This document shows, piece by piece, positions 27,295 to 37,438 of a DNA stretch of 64,000 nucleotides. The translations under genes and the position numbers were made by a program. This DNA is from Zhongshania aquimaris (GTDB taxonomy: Bacteria; Pseudomonadota; Gammaproteobacteria; Pseudomonadales; Spongiibacteraceae), in assembly GCF_019312595.1 (NCBI RefSeq), contig NZ_JAHWDQ010000008.1, forward strand, positions 1 through 64,000, given 5' to 3'. The notes below the pieces were generated by a model. It was not told the DNA's origin and made no database searches. It saw nothing but the letters and a program-made list of their open reading frames with translations. The first letter of the stretch is position 1. Each line of letters begins with the position of its first letter.

Positions 27295-28289
27295 TAAAGA
27301 CTATTCCTGCTGCTGTGCTCCGCCATTGAGATGGCGGTGGTGAGCGCGGCATAGAAACTGCCGCTGTCGGCGCGGCCGCTGCCGGCTAAATCCAGCGCGG
27401 TGCCGTGGTCGACTGAAGTGCGAACAATCGGCAGGCCAAGGGTGATATTTACGGCTCGGCCAAATCCCTGATACTTAAGTACGGGCAGGCCCTGGTCGTG
27501 GTACATCGCCAGCACCGCGTCGCAGTGTTCAAGATGATGTGGCGTAAATGCGGTGTCTGCGGGTAAGGGGCCACTTAAGTGCCAGCCGCGTGTTCGCAGT
27601 TGCTCCAGACAGGGAATAATCGTATCGATTTCCTCTCTGCCCATATGGCCACCTTCGCCGGCGTGGGGGTTTAGTCCTAGCACCAAAATGCGCGGCTGCT
27701 GGCAGCCAAACTGCTGCAGTAGTGCACCGTGTAAAATTTCGGTGACGCGTTGCAGGTTGTCACTGGTGACGGCGGCGGGAACGGCGCTCAGCGGCAAATG
27801 CGTGGTGACCAGCGCGACCCGCAGTTGCTCGGTGGCGAGCATCATGACAACTTTATCGACATGGCAGCGCTCAGCCAAAAATTCGGTATGACCGCTAAAG
27901 GGAATGCCGGCGTCGTTAATAATCGATTTTTGCACAGGCCCAGTGACGAGCGCTTGGCAGTCGCCGTTCTTACATGCGTCGGTTGCGCGGCGCAGCGTTT
28001 CCAATACGTAATGAGCATTGTCGACATTGAGAATACCGGCTTCAGCAGGGCTGTGGCAGGGAATACTCACCACCCGCAAATGACCGCTGCGATGTGCCAT
28101 CGGCGCGGCGCTAAAGTCGGCTTCGCTTATGTGTAAGGGCAGGCCGATATCAGCGGCACGCTGAATTAACAAAGCGGGGTCGGCAAAGGCAATTAATTCG
28201 GCGTCAAAATCTTGTTGGGCGAGCTTAACTAAAAGCTCAGGTCCGACCCCGGCAGGTTCGCCGGGGGTAATGGCAATACGTGATGGCAT
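27294..28289 (-). CDS. pdxA: 4-hydroxythreonine-4-phosphate dehydrogenase
   Basis: 331 residues: [14 protein letters not shown] at the start, [36 protein letters not shown] and [14 protein letters not shown], including the conserved metal-binding His residues. NAD-dependent step of pyridoxal phosphate synthesis. It overlaps surA by one base (TAATG), the same arrangement as at its 3' end. Confidence 0.97.
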   Translation of the reverse strand: MPSRIAITPGEPAGVGPELLVKLAQQDFDAELIAFADPALLIQRAADIGLPLHISEADFSAAPMAHRSGHLRVVSIPCHSPAEAGILNVDNAHYVLETLRRATDACKNGDCQALVTGPVQKSIINDAGIPFSGHTEFLAERCHVDKVVMMLATEQLRVALVTTHLPLSAVPAAVTSDNLQRVTEILHGALLQQFGCQQPRILVLGLNPHAGEGGHMGREEIDTIIPCLEQLRTRGWHLSGPLPADTAFTPHHLEHCDAVLAMYHDQGLPVLKYQGFGRAVNITLGLPIVRTSVDHGTALDLAGSGRADSGSFYAALTTAISMAEHSSRNSL

Positions 28290-29545
28290 TAAATTTTGAT
28301 GTCGACAAAGGCTTCGCTGCGGATTTTACGAAGCCATATATCAAGCTCATCGGCGTATTTGCGCTCGTGCAATGCATTGCGAGCGATTTGCTTGCGCATA
28401 TCATTGGTCACGTCCTTGGTGCGGCGCTCAACCACTTTGATAACATGCCAGCCGAATTGGCTTGCGACTGGCACATGAATTTCGCCGGGGCTGGTTTCGT
28501 CCATTGCCTTTTGGAACTCAGGGACGAGCTGCCCGGGGGTGGTCCAGCCGAGGTCGCCGCCTTCTTGGGCAGAGCCGATATCTTCGGAATACTCTTTAGC
28601 TAACTCGCGGAAGTCTTCGCCATTTAAAGCGCGCTGACGCAGTTGCTTGGCCAGTGCAATGGTTTGTGCTTCGTCGCGAATCGCAGAGGGTTTGAGCAGA
28701 ATATGGCTGGCACGAGTCTGTTTAACCAGTTGTTTTACGCCGCGGCTTTCCAAGAGTTTGATGATATGGAAACCGCTGGCGCTTTGCAGTGGCTCTGATA
28801 CATCGCCATCGGTCATTTTTGACGCTACACCTTTAAACAGGGCGGGAAGCTCGGTGCCTTTGCGCCAGCCAAGATCGCTGATGCTGATATCGGTGTTCGC
28901 ATTGTCGACATCTTTACCGGAGCGCAGTTTTGCGCTTAAGGCTTTAGCCCTGTTTTCAGCCGCTTTGCGCTCGGTGTCGGTAGCTTCTGAGCTAACCGGA
29001 ATAAGAATATGAGAAAAATGGAATTCTGGCGACGTGACCTCTTTGCCTTCTGAGGATTGCAGGTAGTTTTGAATTTCCTGCTCCGTCACTTGAATGCGTT
29101 GGTTCACATTGCCCATTTGTACGCGCTGGAGAATCATTTCACGGCCAATTTGTTCGCGAACCGCGAGATAGGATGCACCGCTCGACGTCAACGCCTGTTG
29201 GAATTGCGATAGGGTCATATTGTTGTTAGCGGCTATACGTGCAACCGCTGCGTTAAGCTCTTCGTCTTCAATGCGCAAGCCGTAGCGGTTTGCCATTTGC
29301 ATCTGAATATTTTCGAGCACCAGTAAGTCGAGAATTTCTTTGCGGAGCTCCTCTTCTGGCGGTGCTTGTTTGCCTGTCCGCGCAATATTGGCCTTGATAC
29401 TATCTAGGCGTTCATCGAGTTCGCTGGCAAGAATGATGTCGTCATCGACGATGGCCACCACCTTGTCTAGCCATTTGGTTTCGGCCTGGGTGAGTGGGGC
29501 AAGTGCGATTAGTAGCACGGCGGTGAAAGCTTTTAGTAAGCGCAT
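28289..29545 (-). CDS. surA: Periplasmic chaperone / peptidyl-prolyl isomerase SurA
   Basis: About 418 residues from MRLLKAFT; in-frame ATGs also lie at 29554 and 29569, inside lptD. Signal peptide with cleavage near LTQA-ETKW, SurA N-terminal domain ([20 protein letters not shown]), then two parvulin domains (about 170-265 and 280-385; HFSHILIP and ASHILLKP mark their starts). It chaperones outer-membrane proteins, including LptD encoded directly upstream. Confidence 0.94.
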   Translation of the reverse strand: MRLLKAFTAVLLIALAPLTQAETKWLDKVVAIVDDDIILASELDERLDSIKANIARTGKQAPPEEELRKEILDLLVLENIQMQMANRYGLRIEDEELNAAVARIAANNNMTLSQFQQALTSSGASYLAVREQIGREMILQRVQMGNVNQRIQVTEQEIQNYLQSSEGKEVTSPEFHFSHILIPVSSEATDTERKAAENRAKALSAKLRSGKDVDNANTDISISDLGWRKGTELPALFKGVASKMTDGDVSEPLQSASGFHIIKLLESRGVKQLVKQTRASHILLKPSAIRDEAQTIALAKQLRQRALNGEDFRELAKEYSEDIGSAQEGGDLGWTTPGQLVPEFQKAMDETSPGEIHVPVASQFGWHVIKVVERRTKDVTNDMRKQIARNALHERKYADELDIWLRKIRSEAFVDIKI

Positions 29546-29546
29546 A

Positions 29547-31952
29547 TTATTCATCAGATAAGTAGCCAAAAATACTGTCCTTTAAAACACTGGTGACTGC
29601 GGTGCCTAGGCCCCCGAGTCCTTTTAACTGAAATTCGATCAACACGGCCGAGTTGTTTTGAGTCCCGGTATTGCCTGTGCTGCTAAGGTTAGACCCGATG
29701 TCGTTGTCGGGTTCCAAGGCCCGCTGATAAACAATACGGGTCAGCCAACAGCAATTTTGGTATTCCGCACCAATCAGATTCTCGACGGGTCGATTGTCTT
29801 CAAAATCGTACTGGGTTTTGGCGTACAGCTTCCACTGGTCGTTTAGCGGCAAGCTTATTGAGACATCGCCTTGCTTAACATCATTCTCTAAACCGCCAAG
29901 GGTATTCCCCTCGCGGCGAAATGTATAACCGGCATTAAATAAGGCGCCGCTATCGCTGCGCTGATGGTAGCTTAGATTGGTCTGATTGAGCACCCCTTGG
30001 CGAGCATCATATAAAACATCGACGCTCAGCCAGCGATAGTCGTCGGGCAGAATGCGAATTTGGCCGGCTAAATCTGAATTATTGCTTTTCCGCACATCGT
30101 CGCCGGGTAGCTGCACTCGCCCGTCGTCAAAATAGTGCAGCTGGCCGAGGCTAGCGGTAAGCACCTCTCGGCCAGCTTCGTTATTGATAAAACGGCTACT
30201 GACCCCAACGGCGACCTGGTTGGCATCATCTAAGCGGTCGTGACCAGTGAAACGCGTGTCGCGAAATAGCTGCTGATAAGTAAAAGTCAGAGCTGAGCTG
30301 TCGAAGTCGGGCTGATCGCTTTGGTCAACGTACTCTGAATAGCGATAAAACAGTCGTGGCTCAAGGGTTTGAGTCCAGTCTTGATCGGTGATGCTGAGAT
30401 CTCGTTCAAAGTACAAGCCGCTGTCTAGGGTAAATTGACTGCTATTGGCGCTAAGCTGGTTGTCGATGCCAACTAAGTCGGCGTCCTCGAGCTCATAGGC
30501 CACATGGCGGCTTTTGAAGGCAGGTTCTACAAAGCCCCAGCGCCAGCGCATAGGTAGGCTGGCACCGGCAGTGCCAAACAGGCGCTGTCCGGTTATTTTG
30601 TTGCCGCCTTCGCTAAGCTTGTCGCGGTGATCGAACTGGGTGTACTCAAACTCCATGCTGGGTTCTAGTTGGAAGTTTTTGGCTGGTGATTGGTAGTTTA
30701 GACGCAGCTGCGGCAATTTTTGATAGGGGTCTTCCACTGCCGCAACCGTCTGGTAGCGTTGAACTTCTATACGGCCGCTCCAGTCGTCTGAATTATAGTT
30801 TACTGCGGCTTGCTGATTGAGGTGGCTGCTGCGTTTTACGGCTAAATTGGCCAGTCCGAGGTCGCGGAAATACTCGTCATCGCTGACTTTGGTGAAGTCT
30901 ATCTCGGTGCCCCAGCGCTCATTCATATAGCCGTTTTCACTAATACCCAGCAACCAGCGGTCGATCTCATCTCGTTTGTCATTGGGCAGGTAGCTGGTGT
31001 TGACAGCCCATTCGCTGTACTTATTTAAGTAGCGCAATTCGGTTTCAAGTGCCTCACCCCGTTGTTCAATAAACCTAGGGGTGATAATCGCGTCGTAGTT
31101 AGGCGCAAGGTTTAGATAGTACGGCGTTGAGATGTCTAGGCTGCTGTCGGCAAAGCCAATTGACGGGAATAAAAAGCCAGTGGCGCGACGCTCGTCAACG
31201 GGGAAGTTCAGATACGGACTGTAAAATACGGGAATGTCATAGACTCGGATACTGGTGCCGCGGGCAACTCCTCGACCACTGTCGTAATTTAAATCAATGC
31301 TGTCGGCGTGCAGAGACCATGTTTCATTGTCAGGGGTGCACTGCGTGTAACTTGCTTGTTCTAGTTCAAAGCGGGAGTAATCTGGCCGCGCAATTCGGCC
31401 GGCTGTGCCGCGGGCACCGGTGTCAAAACTTAGAATCTCTGCTTGTTCCAGCGAGCCTAGGCCTTTATTTGTGTCAATTTGGGCGAACTCACCGCGCAAC
31501 ATAATACCGGGTTGGCGCAATACCACATTGTCACGCAGCAGCACCGTATTATTACTGCGATTATATTGTGCGTAACCGGCATCCAGGCTTAGGTCGCCTT
31601 TACGCAATTGCACGTCGCCGGTCATAGTCGCTTTAGTGCCGACTGACTCTATGGTGTCGGCAGACACGTTTAGCGGCGCTTTTAGCGGTGATTGGTCTGA
31701 GCCCTGCCAATTTCGTGATGGCTCTATGAATCTACCTTGGCAGCCCGGGCTTAGTCCACATTTAGAGGCGTCGCTAAGGTGGGAGTTAGGTACCCAGTGC
31801 CAGTGCTGGTAATAAAGTGGCAATTCAGACGTGTCGGTATTAAGTGCTGAGGCGTCAGTACTGCCACAATCTGCGCTGGTATTAACCTGTGCTATCGCCG
31901 CCCCTGATAGGGTGGTGAGAAGAGAGATTAGGAGTAGACGAAACGCTGGCAT
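29547..31952 (-). CDS. lptD: LPS-assembly outer-membrane protein LptD
   Basis: 801 residues. Signal peptide (LLTTLSGAAIA), an N-terminal periplasmic OstA domain with MTGDVQLRKGD and YNRSNNTVLLRDNV, then a large beta-barrel. The C-terminal YQNCCWLTRIVYQRAL holds the paired cysteines that form disulphides with N-terminal cysteines (KCGLSPGC region). It inserts LPS into the outer leaflet with LptE. First gene of its operon and divergent from amgK. Confidence 0.96.
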   Translation of the reverse strand: MPAFRLLLISLLTTLSGAAIAQVNTSADCGSTDASALNTDTSELPLYYQHWHWVPNSHLSDASKCGLSPGCQGRFIEPSRNWQGSDQSPLKAPLNVSADTIESVGTKATMTGDVQLRKGDLSLDAGYAQYNRSNNTVLLRDNVVLRQPGIMLRGEFAQIDTNKGLGSLEQAEILSFDTGARGTAGRIARPDYSRFELEQASYTQCTPDNETWSLHADSIDLNYDSGRGVARGTSIRVYDIPVFYSPYLNFPVDERRATGFLFPSIGFADSSLDISTPYYLNLAPNYDAIITPRFIEQRGEALETELRYLNKYSEWAVNTSYLPNDKRDEIDRWLLGISENGYMNERWGTEIDFTKVSDDEYFRDLGLANLAVKRSSHLNQQAAVNYNSDDWSGRIEVQRYQTVAAVEDPYQKLPQLRLNYQSPAKNFQLEPSMEFEYTQFDHRDKLSEGGNKITGQRLFGTAGASLPMRWRWGFVEPAFKSRHVAYELEDADLVGIDNQLSANSSQFTLDSGLYFERDLSITDQDWTQTLEPRLFYRYSEYVDQSDQPDFDSSALTFTYQQLFRDTRFTGHDRLDDANQVAVGVSSRFINNEAGREVLTASLGQLHYFDDGRVQLPGDDVRKSNNSDLAGQIRILPDDYRWLSVDVLYDARQGVLNQTNLSYHQRSDSGALFNAGYTFRREGNTLGGLENDVKQGDVSISLPLNDQWKLYAKTQYDFEDNRPVENLIGAEYQNCCWLTRIVYQRALEPDNDIGSNLSSTGNTGTQNNSAVLIEFQLKGLGGLGTAVTSVLKDSIFGYLSDE

Positions 31953-32099
31953 CGGTTAGTGATTTTATTCTGGCGATGGAGCCCGGATTGGCGAAGGTGG
32001 ATAATAAAGCATTCTCTGCTAGGATGCCCGCCTGAGTGCATAAAAGGCGAAAAAACGCTTCTCAAAGATCGCTCAACAGGCTCATTGACGGAATAATAT

Positions 32100-33134
32100 A
32101 TGGATCACATTTTAAGCGAGCTGCATGCTTGGTGCCTTCAGCAGCTGGACTTGTCTGCCGGCGATGCGGCCAATGAGCTGGATGTCGTGTCCGGTGACGC
32201 GAGTTTTCGCCGCTATTATCGAATGTCGTTGAAGGCTGGTGGCACTGTCATCGCTGTTCATGCACCGCCAGATAAAGAAGACAATTTGTCCTTCGCGACA
32301 GTGCAGGCGCTGTTGAGTCGCCATGCTGCGCGCGTGCCTAAACTACTGGCTTGGGACGAAGCACGGGGCTTTTTGCTGCAGGAAGATTTTGGTGATCAGT
32401 TACTGTGCCCGTTGCTAGTGAACAGTGCGGCGGCGGATCATTATTATCGTCGCGCCTTCCGCGTGTTGTTGGCAATGCAGGCTATTCCTAGCAATGCTCA
32501 CAAATTGCCGCTTTACGACAGCGCGCGGCTACATACCGAAATGGGTCTATTCCCAGAATGGTTTGTGGAGGGCCTTTTGCAATACCGCTTAAGCGCCGAT
32601 GAGCGGGCGCTATTGAATAATGTGTTTGAAAAATTGAGCCTGCGTGCCCTACAACAGGCACAGGTGGTGGTGCACCGCGACTTTCATAGTCGCAATCTCA
32701 TGGTTTTGCCGGATGAAAGCCTCGGCATGATCGATTTTCAGGATGCGGTGCAAGGGCCAATCACTTACGACTTAGTGTCTTTGGTGCGGGACTGTTATAT
32801 CAGCTGGTCGCCGGAACAAGTCGACGATTGGATAGCGGTGTATCGGCAAATGGCTATGCGATCAGGGTTGCTGGGCAATATTAGCGAGTCCGATTTTTTA
32901 CAGGACGTTGACTGGATGGGCTTGCAGCGCCATATCAAGGTGCTGGGTATTTTTGCCCGTTTGCATCTGCGCGATGGTAAATCGGCGTATCTGGACGATT
33001 TGCCCCTGGTTATCACTTATACCTTGAGCGTGGCGAGTCAATATCCTGAGTTCGAGCCGTTTTGTGCCTGGTTTGAAGACAAGTTAATCCCCCTTATCGT
33101 CAAGCAAGCTTGGTTTAAGGAGCTTGCGTTGTGA
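32100..33134 (+). CDS. amgK: N-acetylmuramate/N-acetylglucosamine kinase AmgK
   Basis: 344 residues of the aminoglycoside-phosphotransferase fold: FRRYYRM in the N-lobe, Brenner motif VVHRDFHSRNLMV and metal-binding MIDFQDA. Next to murU and divergent from lptD, exactly as in Pseudomonas, it is AmgK and not an antibiotic-resistance enzyme. It phosphorylates the anomeric carbon of MurNAc and GlcNAc in cell-wall recycling that bypasses MurA. Overlaps murU by 4 nt. Confidence 0.9.
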   Translation: MDHILSELHAWCLQQLDLSAGDAANELDVVSGDASFRRYYRMSLKAGGTVIAVHAPPDKEDNLSFATVQALLSRHAARVPKLLAWDEARGFLLQEDFGDQLLCPLLVNSAAADHYYRRAFRVLLAMQAIPSNAHKLPLYDSARLHTEMGLFPEWFVEGLLQYRLSADERALLNNVFEKLSLRALQQAQVVVHRDFHSRNLMVLPDESLGMIDFQDAVQGPITYDLVSLVRDCYISWSPEQVDDWIAVYRQMAMRSGLLGNISESDFLQDVDWMGLQRHIKVLGIFARLHLRDGKSAYLDDLPLVITYTLSVASQYPEFEPFCAWFEDKLIPLIVKQAWFKELAL

Positions 33135-33820
33135 AAGCGATGATACTCGCTGCAGGCTTGGGTACACGGATGCGCCCGTTGACGGACCATACGCCAAAGC
33201 CCTTGTTGCGTGCTGGCGGTAAAGCCTTAATTGACTATCATATTGAGAAATTAGCCGCAGCGGGCATCACTGATATAGTCGTCAACTGCTCGTGGCTGGC
33301 AGACCAGCTGGAAACCTACTTGGGTGATGGCAGTCGTTATGGTGTTCGTATTTTTGTCTCCCGCGAAGAAGAGCCTCTGGAAACCGGCGGTGGCATTGTG
33401 CAAGCTCTGCCGCTGCTGAGCGGCGAGAATAATGACGCCCCCTTTTTACTAGTGAACGGCGATATTTGGACGGATTTTGATTTCGCGACATTAATGAGCT
33501 GTAAGCCGGAAGCGGGACACTTGGTGATGATAAAAAATCCATCACATAATCCGCTGGGCGACTTTGTCCTCAGTGCGAATGGGCTACTTACAGAAAAGCC
33601 GGACAGTGCGGCGGCCAATAATACGACCACTTTTTCGGGCATCAGTGTGTGGCGACCTTCGGTGTTTAGTGAGTTTAGTCTTGGCCGGCGTGCATTAAAG
33701 CCCGTGATGGTGGCGGCGATATTAAGGCAGGCCCTGAGTGGGCAACTGTATGAGGGCCACTGGTGGGATATTGGTACCCCTGATCGCCTAGCGGCGCTGG
33801 ATGCGTTTTTAAGCTCTTAG
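33131..33820 (+). CDS. murU: N-acetylmuramate alpha-1-phosphate uridylyltransferase
   Basis: 229 residues of nucleotidyltransferase fold: MILAAGLGTRMRPLTD, KPLLRAGGKALIDYHI, LLVNGDIWTD and WWDIGTPDRLAAL. GTG start overlapping the amgK stop (GTGA). It makes UDP-MurNAc from MurNAc-1-phosphate supplied by AmgK. The organism should therefore recycle muropeptides independently of fosfomycin-sensitive MurA (family knowledge). Confidence 0.9.
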   Translation: MKAMILAAGLGTRMRPLTDHTPKPLLRAGGKALIDYHIEKLAAAGITDIVVNCSWLADQLETYLGDGSRYGVRIFVSREEEPLETGGGIVQALPLLSGENNDAPFLLVNGDIWTDFDFATLMSCKPEAGHLVMIKNPSHNPLGDFVLSANGLLTEKPDSAAANNTTTFSGISVWRPSVFSEFSLGRRALKPVMVAAILRQALSGQLYEGHWWDIGTPDRLAALDAFLSS

Positions 33821-33932
33821 AGTGGTGGCTGATTCTGTGGGCAAATGGTCGTAAAATGCTAGGCATTGAATTCACGTGTTTGTGCTTAACGGCGCGGATA
33901 ATATTTATATAGTCAAACAAGCGGAAATGAAT

Positions 33933-34601
33933 ATGACAGATTATTGGATAGCACCTTCTATATTGTCGGCAAACTTTGCGTGTCTGGGCGCGGAGGTTGA
34001 CGCGGTGCTGGAAGCGGGTGCGGACATCGTCCATTTCGACGTGATGGATAATCACTATGTGCCCAATTTAACGATTGGGCCAATGGTCTGCAAAGCACTG
34101 CGTAAACACGGTGTAAAAGCACAAATCGATGTGCATTTAATGGTGTCGCCAGTTGATCGTATGATTACTGATTTCGCCGAAGCAGGGGCTAGCATAATTA
34201 CCTTTCACCCAGATGCTTCAACCCACGTTGACCGTTCACTGCAGATGATTCGCGATGCGGGTTGCAAAGCCGGTTTGGTTTTAAATCCTGCGGTCGGCCC
34301 TGAGGTTTTGAAATATGTCATGGATAAACTCGACATAATTTTGCTGATGTCAGTCAATCCGGGATTTGGTGGGCAAAGTTTTATCCCGTCAACGATAGAT
34401 AAGATAAAGGAAGTGCGGGCACTTATCGATGCCTCGGGTCGCGATATCCGCTTAGAGGTCGACGGCGGAATTTCAGCTAAAAATATCGCAGAAATTGCCG
34501 CGGCAGGGGCAGACACTTTTGTAGCGGGTTCTGCTATTTTTAATGGTGGCGCTTATGCGGACGTCATTGAAAAAATGAGAAGTGAACTCGCTAGCGTATG
34601 A
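33933..34601 (+). CDS. rpe: Ribulose-phosphate 3-epimerase
   Basis: 222-residue TIM barrel: [50 protein letters not shown] and LEVDGGI. ATG 33933 has GCGGAA upstream; another ATG lies two codons earlier. Pentose phosphate pathway. Overlaps gph by 4 nt. Confidence 0.96.
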   Translation: MTDYWIAPSILSANFACLGAEVDAVLEAGADIVHFDVMDNHYVPNLTIGPMVCKALRKHGVKAQIDVHLMVSPVDRMITDFAEAGASIITFHPDASTHVDRSLQMIRDAGCKAGLVLNPAVGPEVLKYVMDKLDIILLMSVNPGFGGQSFIPSTIDKIKEVRALIDASGRDIRLEVDGGISAKNIAEIAAAGADTFVAGSAIFNGGAYADVIEKMRSELASV

Positions 34602-35293
34602 AGACACTGCAGGGCCTGCTCGACGGTCGCGAATTAAAAGCAATTTTATTTGATTTGGACGGCACGCTAATTGATAGCGTGCCGGATCTGGCAGCGGCAT
34701 TAGATGCGAGTTTAGAACAGCTTTATTACACCCCCGCAGGTCTTGTGCGCACGCGGTCGTGGGTTGGCAATGGTGCGCGCAAATTAGTGCAGCGCGCTTT
34801 GGCCAACGCCTTAGAAATTCCAGAAAATGCGGTAAGCCCGTCTTTAATTGATCAATTGCTCGCGGTGTTTTTTGACCATTACGGTGAGCATAGTTGTGAG
34901 CAAACGGTGCTGTATGATGGTGTGTATGACGCCTTATCAAACTGGCATCAGCAGGGTATACGGATGGCCTGTGTGACTAATAAGCCTGCTCGTTTTAGCG
35001 ACCCTATTCTGGTTCATTTCGGCCTGCAACAATTTATGCCCGTGCTGGTTGGTGGTGACACCTTGGCGGTGCGCAAGCCTGATCCTGCCCCTCTATTGTT
35101 GGCGTGTGAACAGCTTGGCGTTGATGTGGCGAACACGGTAATGGTGGGTGACTCAGTCAACGATGTAAGGGCTGCAAGGGCGGCAGGCATGCCGGTTGCC
35201 TGTGTTAGCTATGGCTATAACCATGGCGCCCCGGTTGCAGATGCAAACCCCGATTTGTTAGTGGATAACTTCTTCGATTTAGTTCGCTCTTAA
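34598..35293 (+). CDS. gph: Phosphoglycolate phosphatase
   Basis: 231-residue HAD hydrolase: [20 protein letters not shown], motif II VTNKP, motif III Lys in [10 protein letters not shown] and motif [14 protein letters not shown]. The rpe-gph pairing supports phosphoglycolate as substrate. In Pseudomonas trpE often follows; here cobB does. Confidence 0.93.
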   Translation: MKTLQGLLDGRELKAILFDLDGTLIDSVPDLAAALDASLEQLYYTPAGLVRTRSWVGNGARKLVQRALANALEIPENAVSPSLIDQLLAVFFDHYGEHSCEQTVLYDGVYDALSNWHQQGIRMACVTNKPARFSDPILVHFGLQQFMPVLVGGDTLAVRKPDPAPLLLACEQLGVDVANTVMVGDSVNDVRAARAAGMPVACVSYGYNHGAPVADANPDLLVDNFFDLVRS

Positions 35294-35360
35294 CTGCCTT
35301 ATTAATTTTCACTAATGAGAAAGTTTGCCGTCACTTCAACTGCATTAACGATAATTCACT

Positions 35361-36677
35361 ATGAGTAGTATTTTTTGCCCGGCCCTGTTTATTGCCGCAC
35401 CGTCGTCGGGACAGGGTAAAACCACTATCACTGCGGCGATTGCTCGTTATCATAGTCTGCAGGGGCGCCAGGTTCGCATTTTCAAAATGGGGCCGGATTA
35501 TCTTGACCCGCAAATTCTAGAGCAAGCCTCTGGCCACCCCGTCGTGCAATTAGACTTGTGGATGGCAGGGGAGGACTACTGTCGCCACCAGTTTTATCAG
35601 GCAGCTGAAACTGCTGATTTAATTTTAGTCGAAGGCGCTATGGGAATGTTTGACGGCGAGCCGTCTAGTGCAGATTTAGCCGCGACGTTTAATATTCCAG
35701 TGGCATTGCTGATGGATGTTAAGGGCATGGCGCAGACCGCCGCCGCCCTTGCGACAGGATTGGCGAATTATCGCGATGATGTACGTGTGCTTGGCTTGAT
35801 CGCAAATAACTGCGCTTCTGATCGGCACCGTCAACTGATAGCAAATGCCTTGCCCGCACACTTACCATTATTGGCCACAATGAGTCGTGACCCTGAAATT
35901 AGTTTGCCGGAGCGCCATTTAGGTTTGGTGCAAGCAAGTGAAGTGCGCGACGAACTAGAGAGGTGTTTTAATAAAGCAGCAGCAATGATTGCTCAGGGCG
36001 CGCTTGCAACATTGCCCGCGCCGGTGGAGTTCAGCTCTCGCGAACTGCCAGTTGTTGCACCGCTACTTTTGGGGCAGCGCATTGCCATTGCGCGTGACGA
36101 TGCCTTTAGTTTTATTTACGCCGCCAATCTCCAAATGCTGAAAGATATGGGCGCGGAGTTGATGTATTTTTCCCCTTTGCTGGACCAGCAATTACCAGAC
36201 GCAGATGTGTTGTGGTTGCCAGGTGGATACCCCGAATTACACGCCAGCGCCTTGGCTGAAAACACTGTGATGCGATCGCAAATTCGCGATTTTTATTTGG
36301 CGGATAAGGTCATTTTGGCGGAGTGCGGTGGTTTTATGTATTGCCTAGAAAGCCTGCGTGATCTGAGTGGAAATAGCTTTGAGATGCTCGGGCTGTTGAG
36401 CGGTCAAGCGGCGATGCGAGATCGCGGTGGTTGCCAGGGGATGCAAACCGCCGTGTTGCCCGAGGGCGATATTCGCGCCCACGCCCATCATCGTTCCGCA
36501 TCGGATAATACGCCTGATCCGATTGGCTGTGGTCGCCGACAGCGCCATCCAGCGCCGGGCGAAGAAATTTACCGCAGCCGTGGTTTGACGGCATCGTATT
36601 TACATTTATTTTTCCCGTCTAATCCAGCCGCGATAGCCACCTTATTTAATTCAAAGCGTAAACCTGAATCCGCGTGA
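35361..36677 (+). CDS. cobB: Cobyrinate a,c-diamide synthase
   Basis: 438 residues: P-loop-like APSSGQGKTTITAAIARYH, GPDYLDP, VEGAMGMFDG, then a glutamine amidotransferase domain with WLPGGYPELHA and catalytic Cys in LAECGGFMYCLE, ending SYLHLFFPSNP with the catalytic His. It amidates the a and c side chains of cobyrinate with glutamine and ATP. No other cobalamin gene is in the window, and the surroundings are unrelated. Confidence 0.92.
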   Translation: MSSIFCPALFIAAPSSGQGKTTITAAIARYHSLQGRQVRIFKMGPDYLDPQILEQASGHPVVQLDLWMAGEDYCRHQFYQAAETADLILVEGAMGMFDGEPSSADLAATFNIPVALLMDVKGMAQTAAALATGLANYRDDVRVLGLIANNCASDRHRQLIANALPAHLPLLATMSRDPEISLPERHLGLVQASEVRDELERCFNKAAAMIAQGALATLPAPVEFSSRELPVVAPLLLGQRIAIARDDAFSFIYAANLQMLKDMGAELMYFSPLLDQQLPDADVLWLPGGYPELHASALAENTVMRSQIRDFYLADKVILAECGGFMYCLESLRDLSGNSFEMLGLLSGQAAMRDRGGCQGMQTAVLPEGDIRAHAHHRSASDNTPDPIGCGRRQRHPAPGEEIYRSRGLTASYLHLFFPSNPAAIATLFNSKRKPESA

Positions 36678-36748
36678 TTTCTCCGCTTATGCAAATAAAG
36701 GGTCAGACTTGAATGTTGAGAATCTCATTACGCCAGCCAGTATTCGGT

Positions 36749-37234
36749 TTAGTTTTGATTTATTTTGCTACCCTTTAGCGTGGCATTTGTCGGGCTCTTA
36801 ACAATAATATCTGAAGAGCCCCGTATGTCTAATACAGTACCTGAGATGATGATGTTGCCATTCTTTTTCATGGTGATCGAAGATTGTCCACTTTGCAGGG
36901 TAAGTTCATCGCCTGAGTTTATGACCAGCTTTTTAGCCGTTGTCATCGTTAAATCACGCCGAGAATTTATGCTTAAACTACTGCCATTGTCTTGCAGGCT
37001 CGGGCTTGCAACACCGCGTTCAACCTGCATATCTGCAGCCACCCGAAGTGTGCCATCGGCTTCCCTTTGTATAATACTTTTAAGTGCATCGAGTTCCTTG
37101 CGAAGCTGGATAATTTGCTTTTGGAGATCATCGTCTCTTACGGTGCTGGAAGTATCAGCTGCTACGGCAGCACTTGTCATTGTTACGCTCAAGCCAAAGC
37201 CCATGACGAGTATTAATCCTTTAACGGTAGTCAT
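36749..37234 (-). CDS. Secreted protein with coiled coil and VgrG-tip-like beta-helix
   Basis: 161 residues. Signal peptide (cleavage near AAVAADTSS), a short coiled coil (DLQKQIIQLRKELDALKSII), then about 75 residues of short repeating strands (LTMTTAKKLVINSGDELTLQ; SITMKKNGNIIISG; SSDIIVKSPTNATLKGSKI). The strand pattern resembles the C-terminal beta-helix of VgrG/gp5 spikes, which is normally the tail of a large T6SS protein, not a small exported one. Function unknown. Divergent from the PlcP-like gene across 204 bp holding a Pho box. Confidence 0.6.
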   Translation of the reverse strand: MTTVKGLILVMGFGLSVTMTSAAVAADTSSTVRDDDLQKQIIQLRKELDALKSIIQREADGTLRVAADMQVERGVASPSLQDNGSSLSINSRRDLTMTTAKKLVINSGDELTLQSGQSSITMKKNGNIIISGTVLDIRGSSDIIVKSPTNATLKGSKINQN

Positions 37235-37357
37235 TATTTTCTTCTCGCTGTGTGTTGTATCTGTTGATGGGCGTCATATATCTGCCAATGGATGATTCTA
37301 TACTTGCTGTCTGAATCATAGATGAACGGCGACGGTTTGGTAGGGTCCCAGATAAAA

Positions 37358-37397
37358 TTGTCATAAATCTGTCTTCAAAAAGCCCTCTGTTTGTCAC
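37358..37397 (+). promoter_or_regulatory. Pho box upstream of plcP-olsF
   Basis: TTGTCAT-AAAT-CTGTCTT (37358-37375) matches the PhoB consensus CTGTCAT-A(A/T)A(A/T)-CTGTCAT in both 7-bp repeats with the 4-bp AT spacer, differing at only two positions of the paired heptamers. A further half-site TTGTCAC lies at 37391, exactly 33 bp (three 11-bp steps) from the first, and TAATCT as a possible -10 begins 10 bp after it. The start codon is at 37439. Predicts induction under phosphate limitation. Confidence 0.65.
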
Positions 37398-37438
37398 TTT
37401 TAAGTCCTAATCTTGCCACAAATGCATAAAGAGGATGC

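Noticed and set aside
32100-33134. Aminoglycoside resistance kinase
   Set aside because: Coupling to murU identifies a cell-wall recycling kinase.
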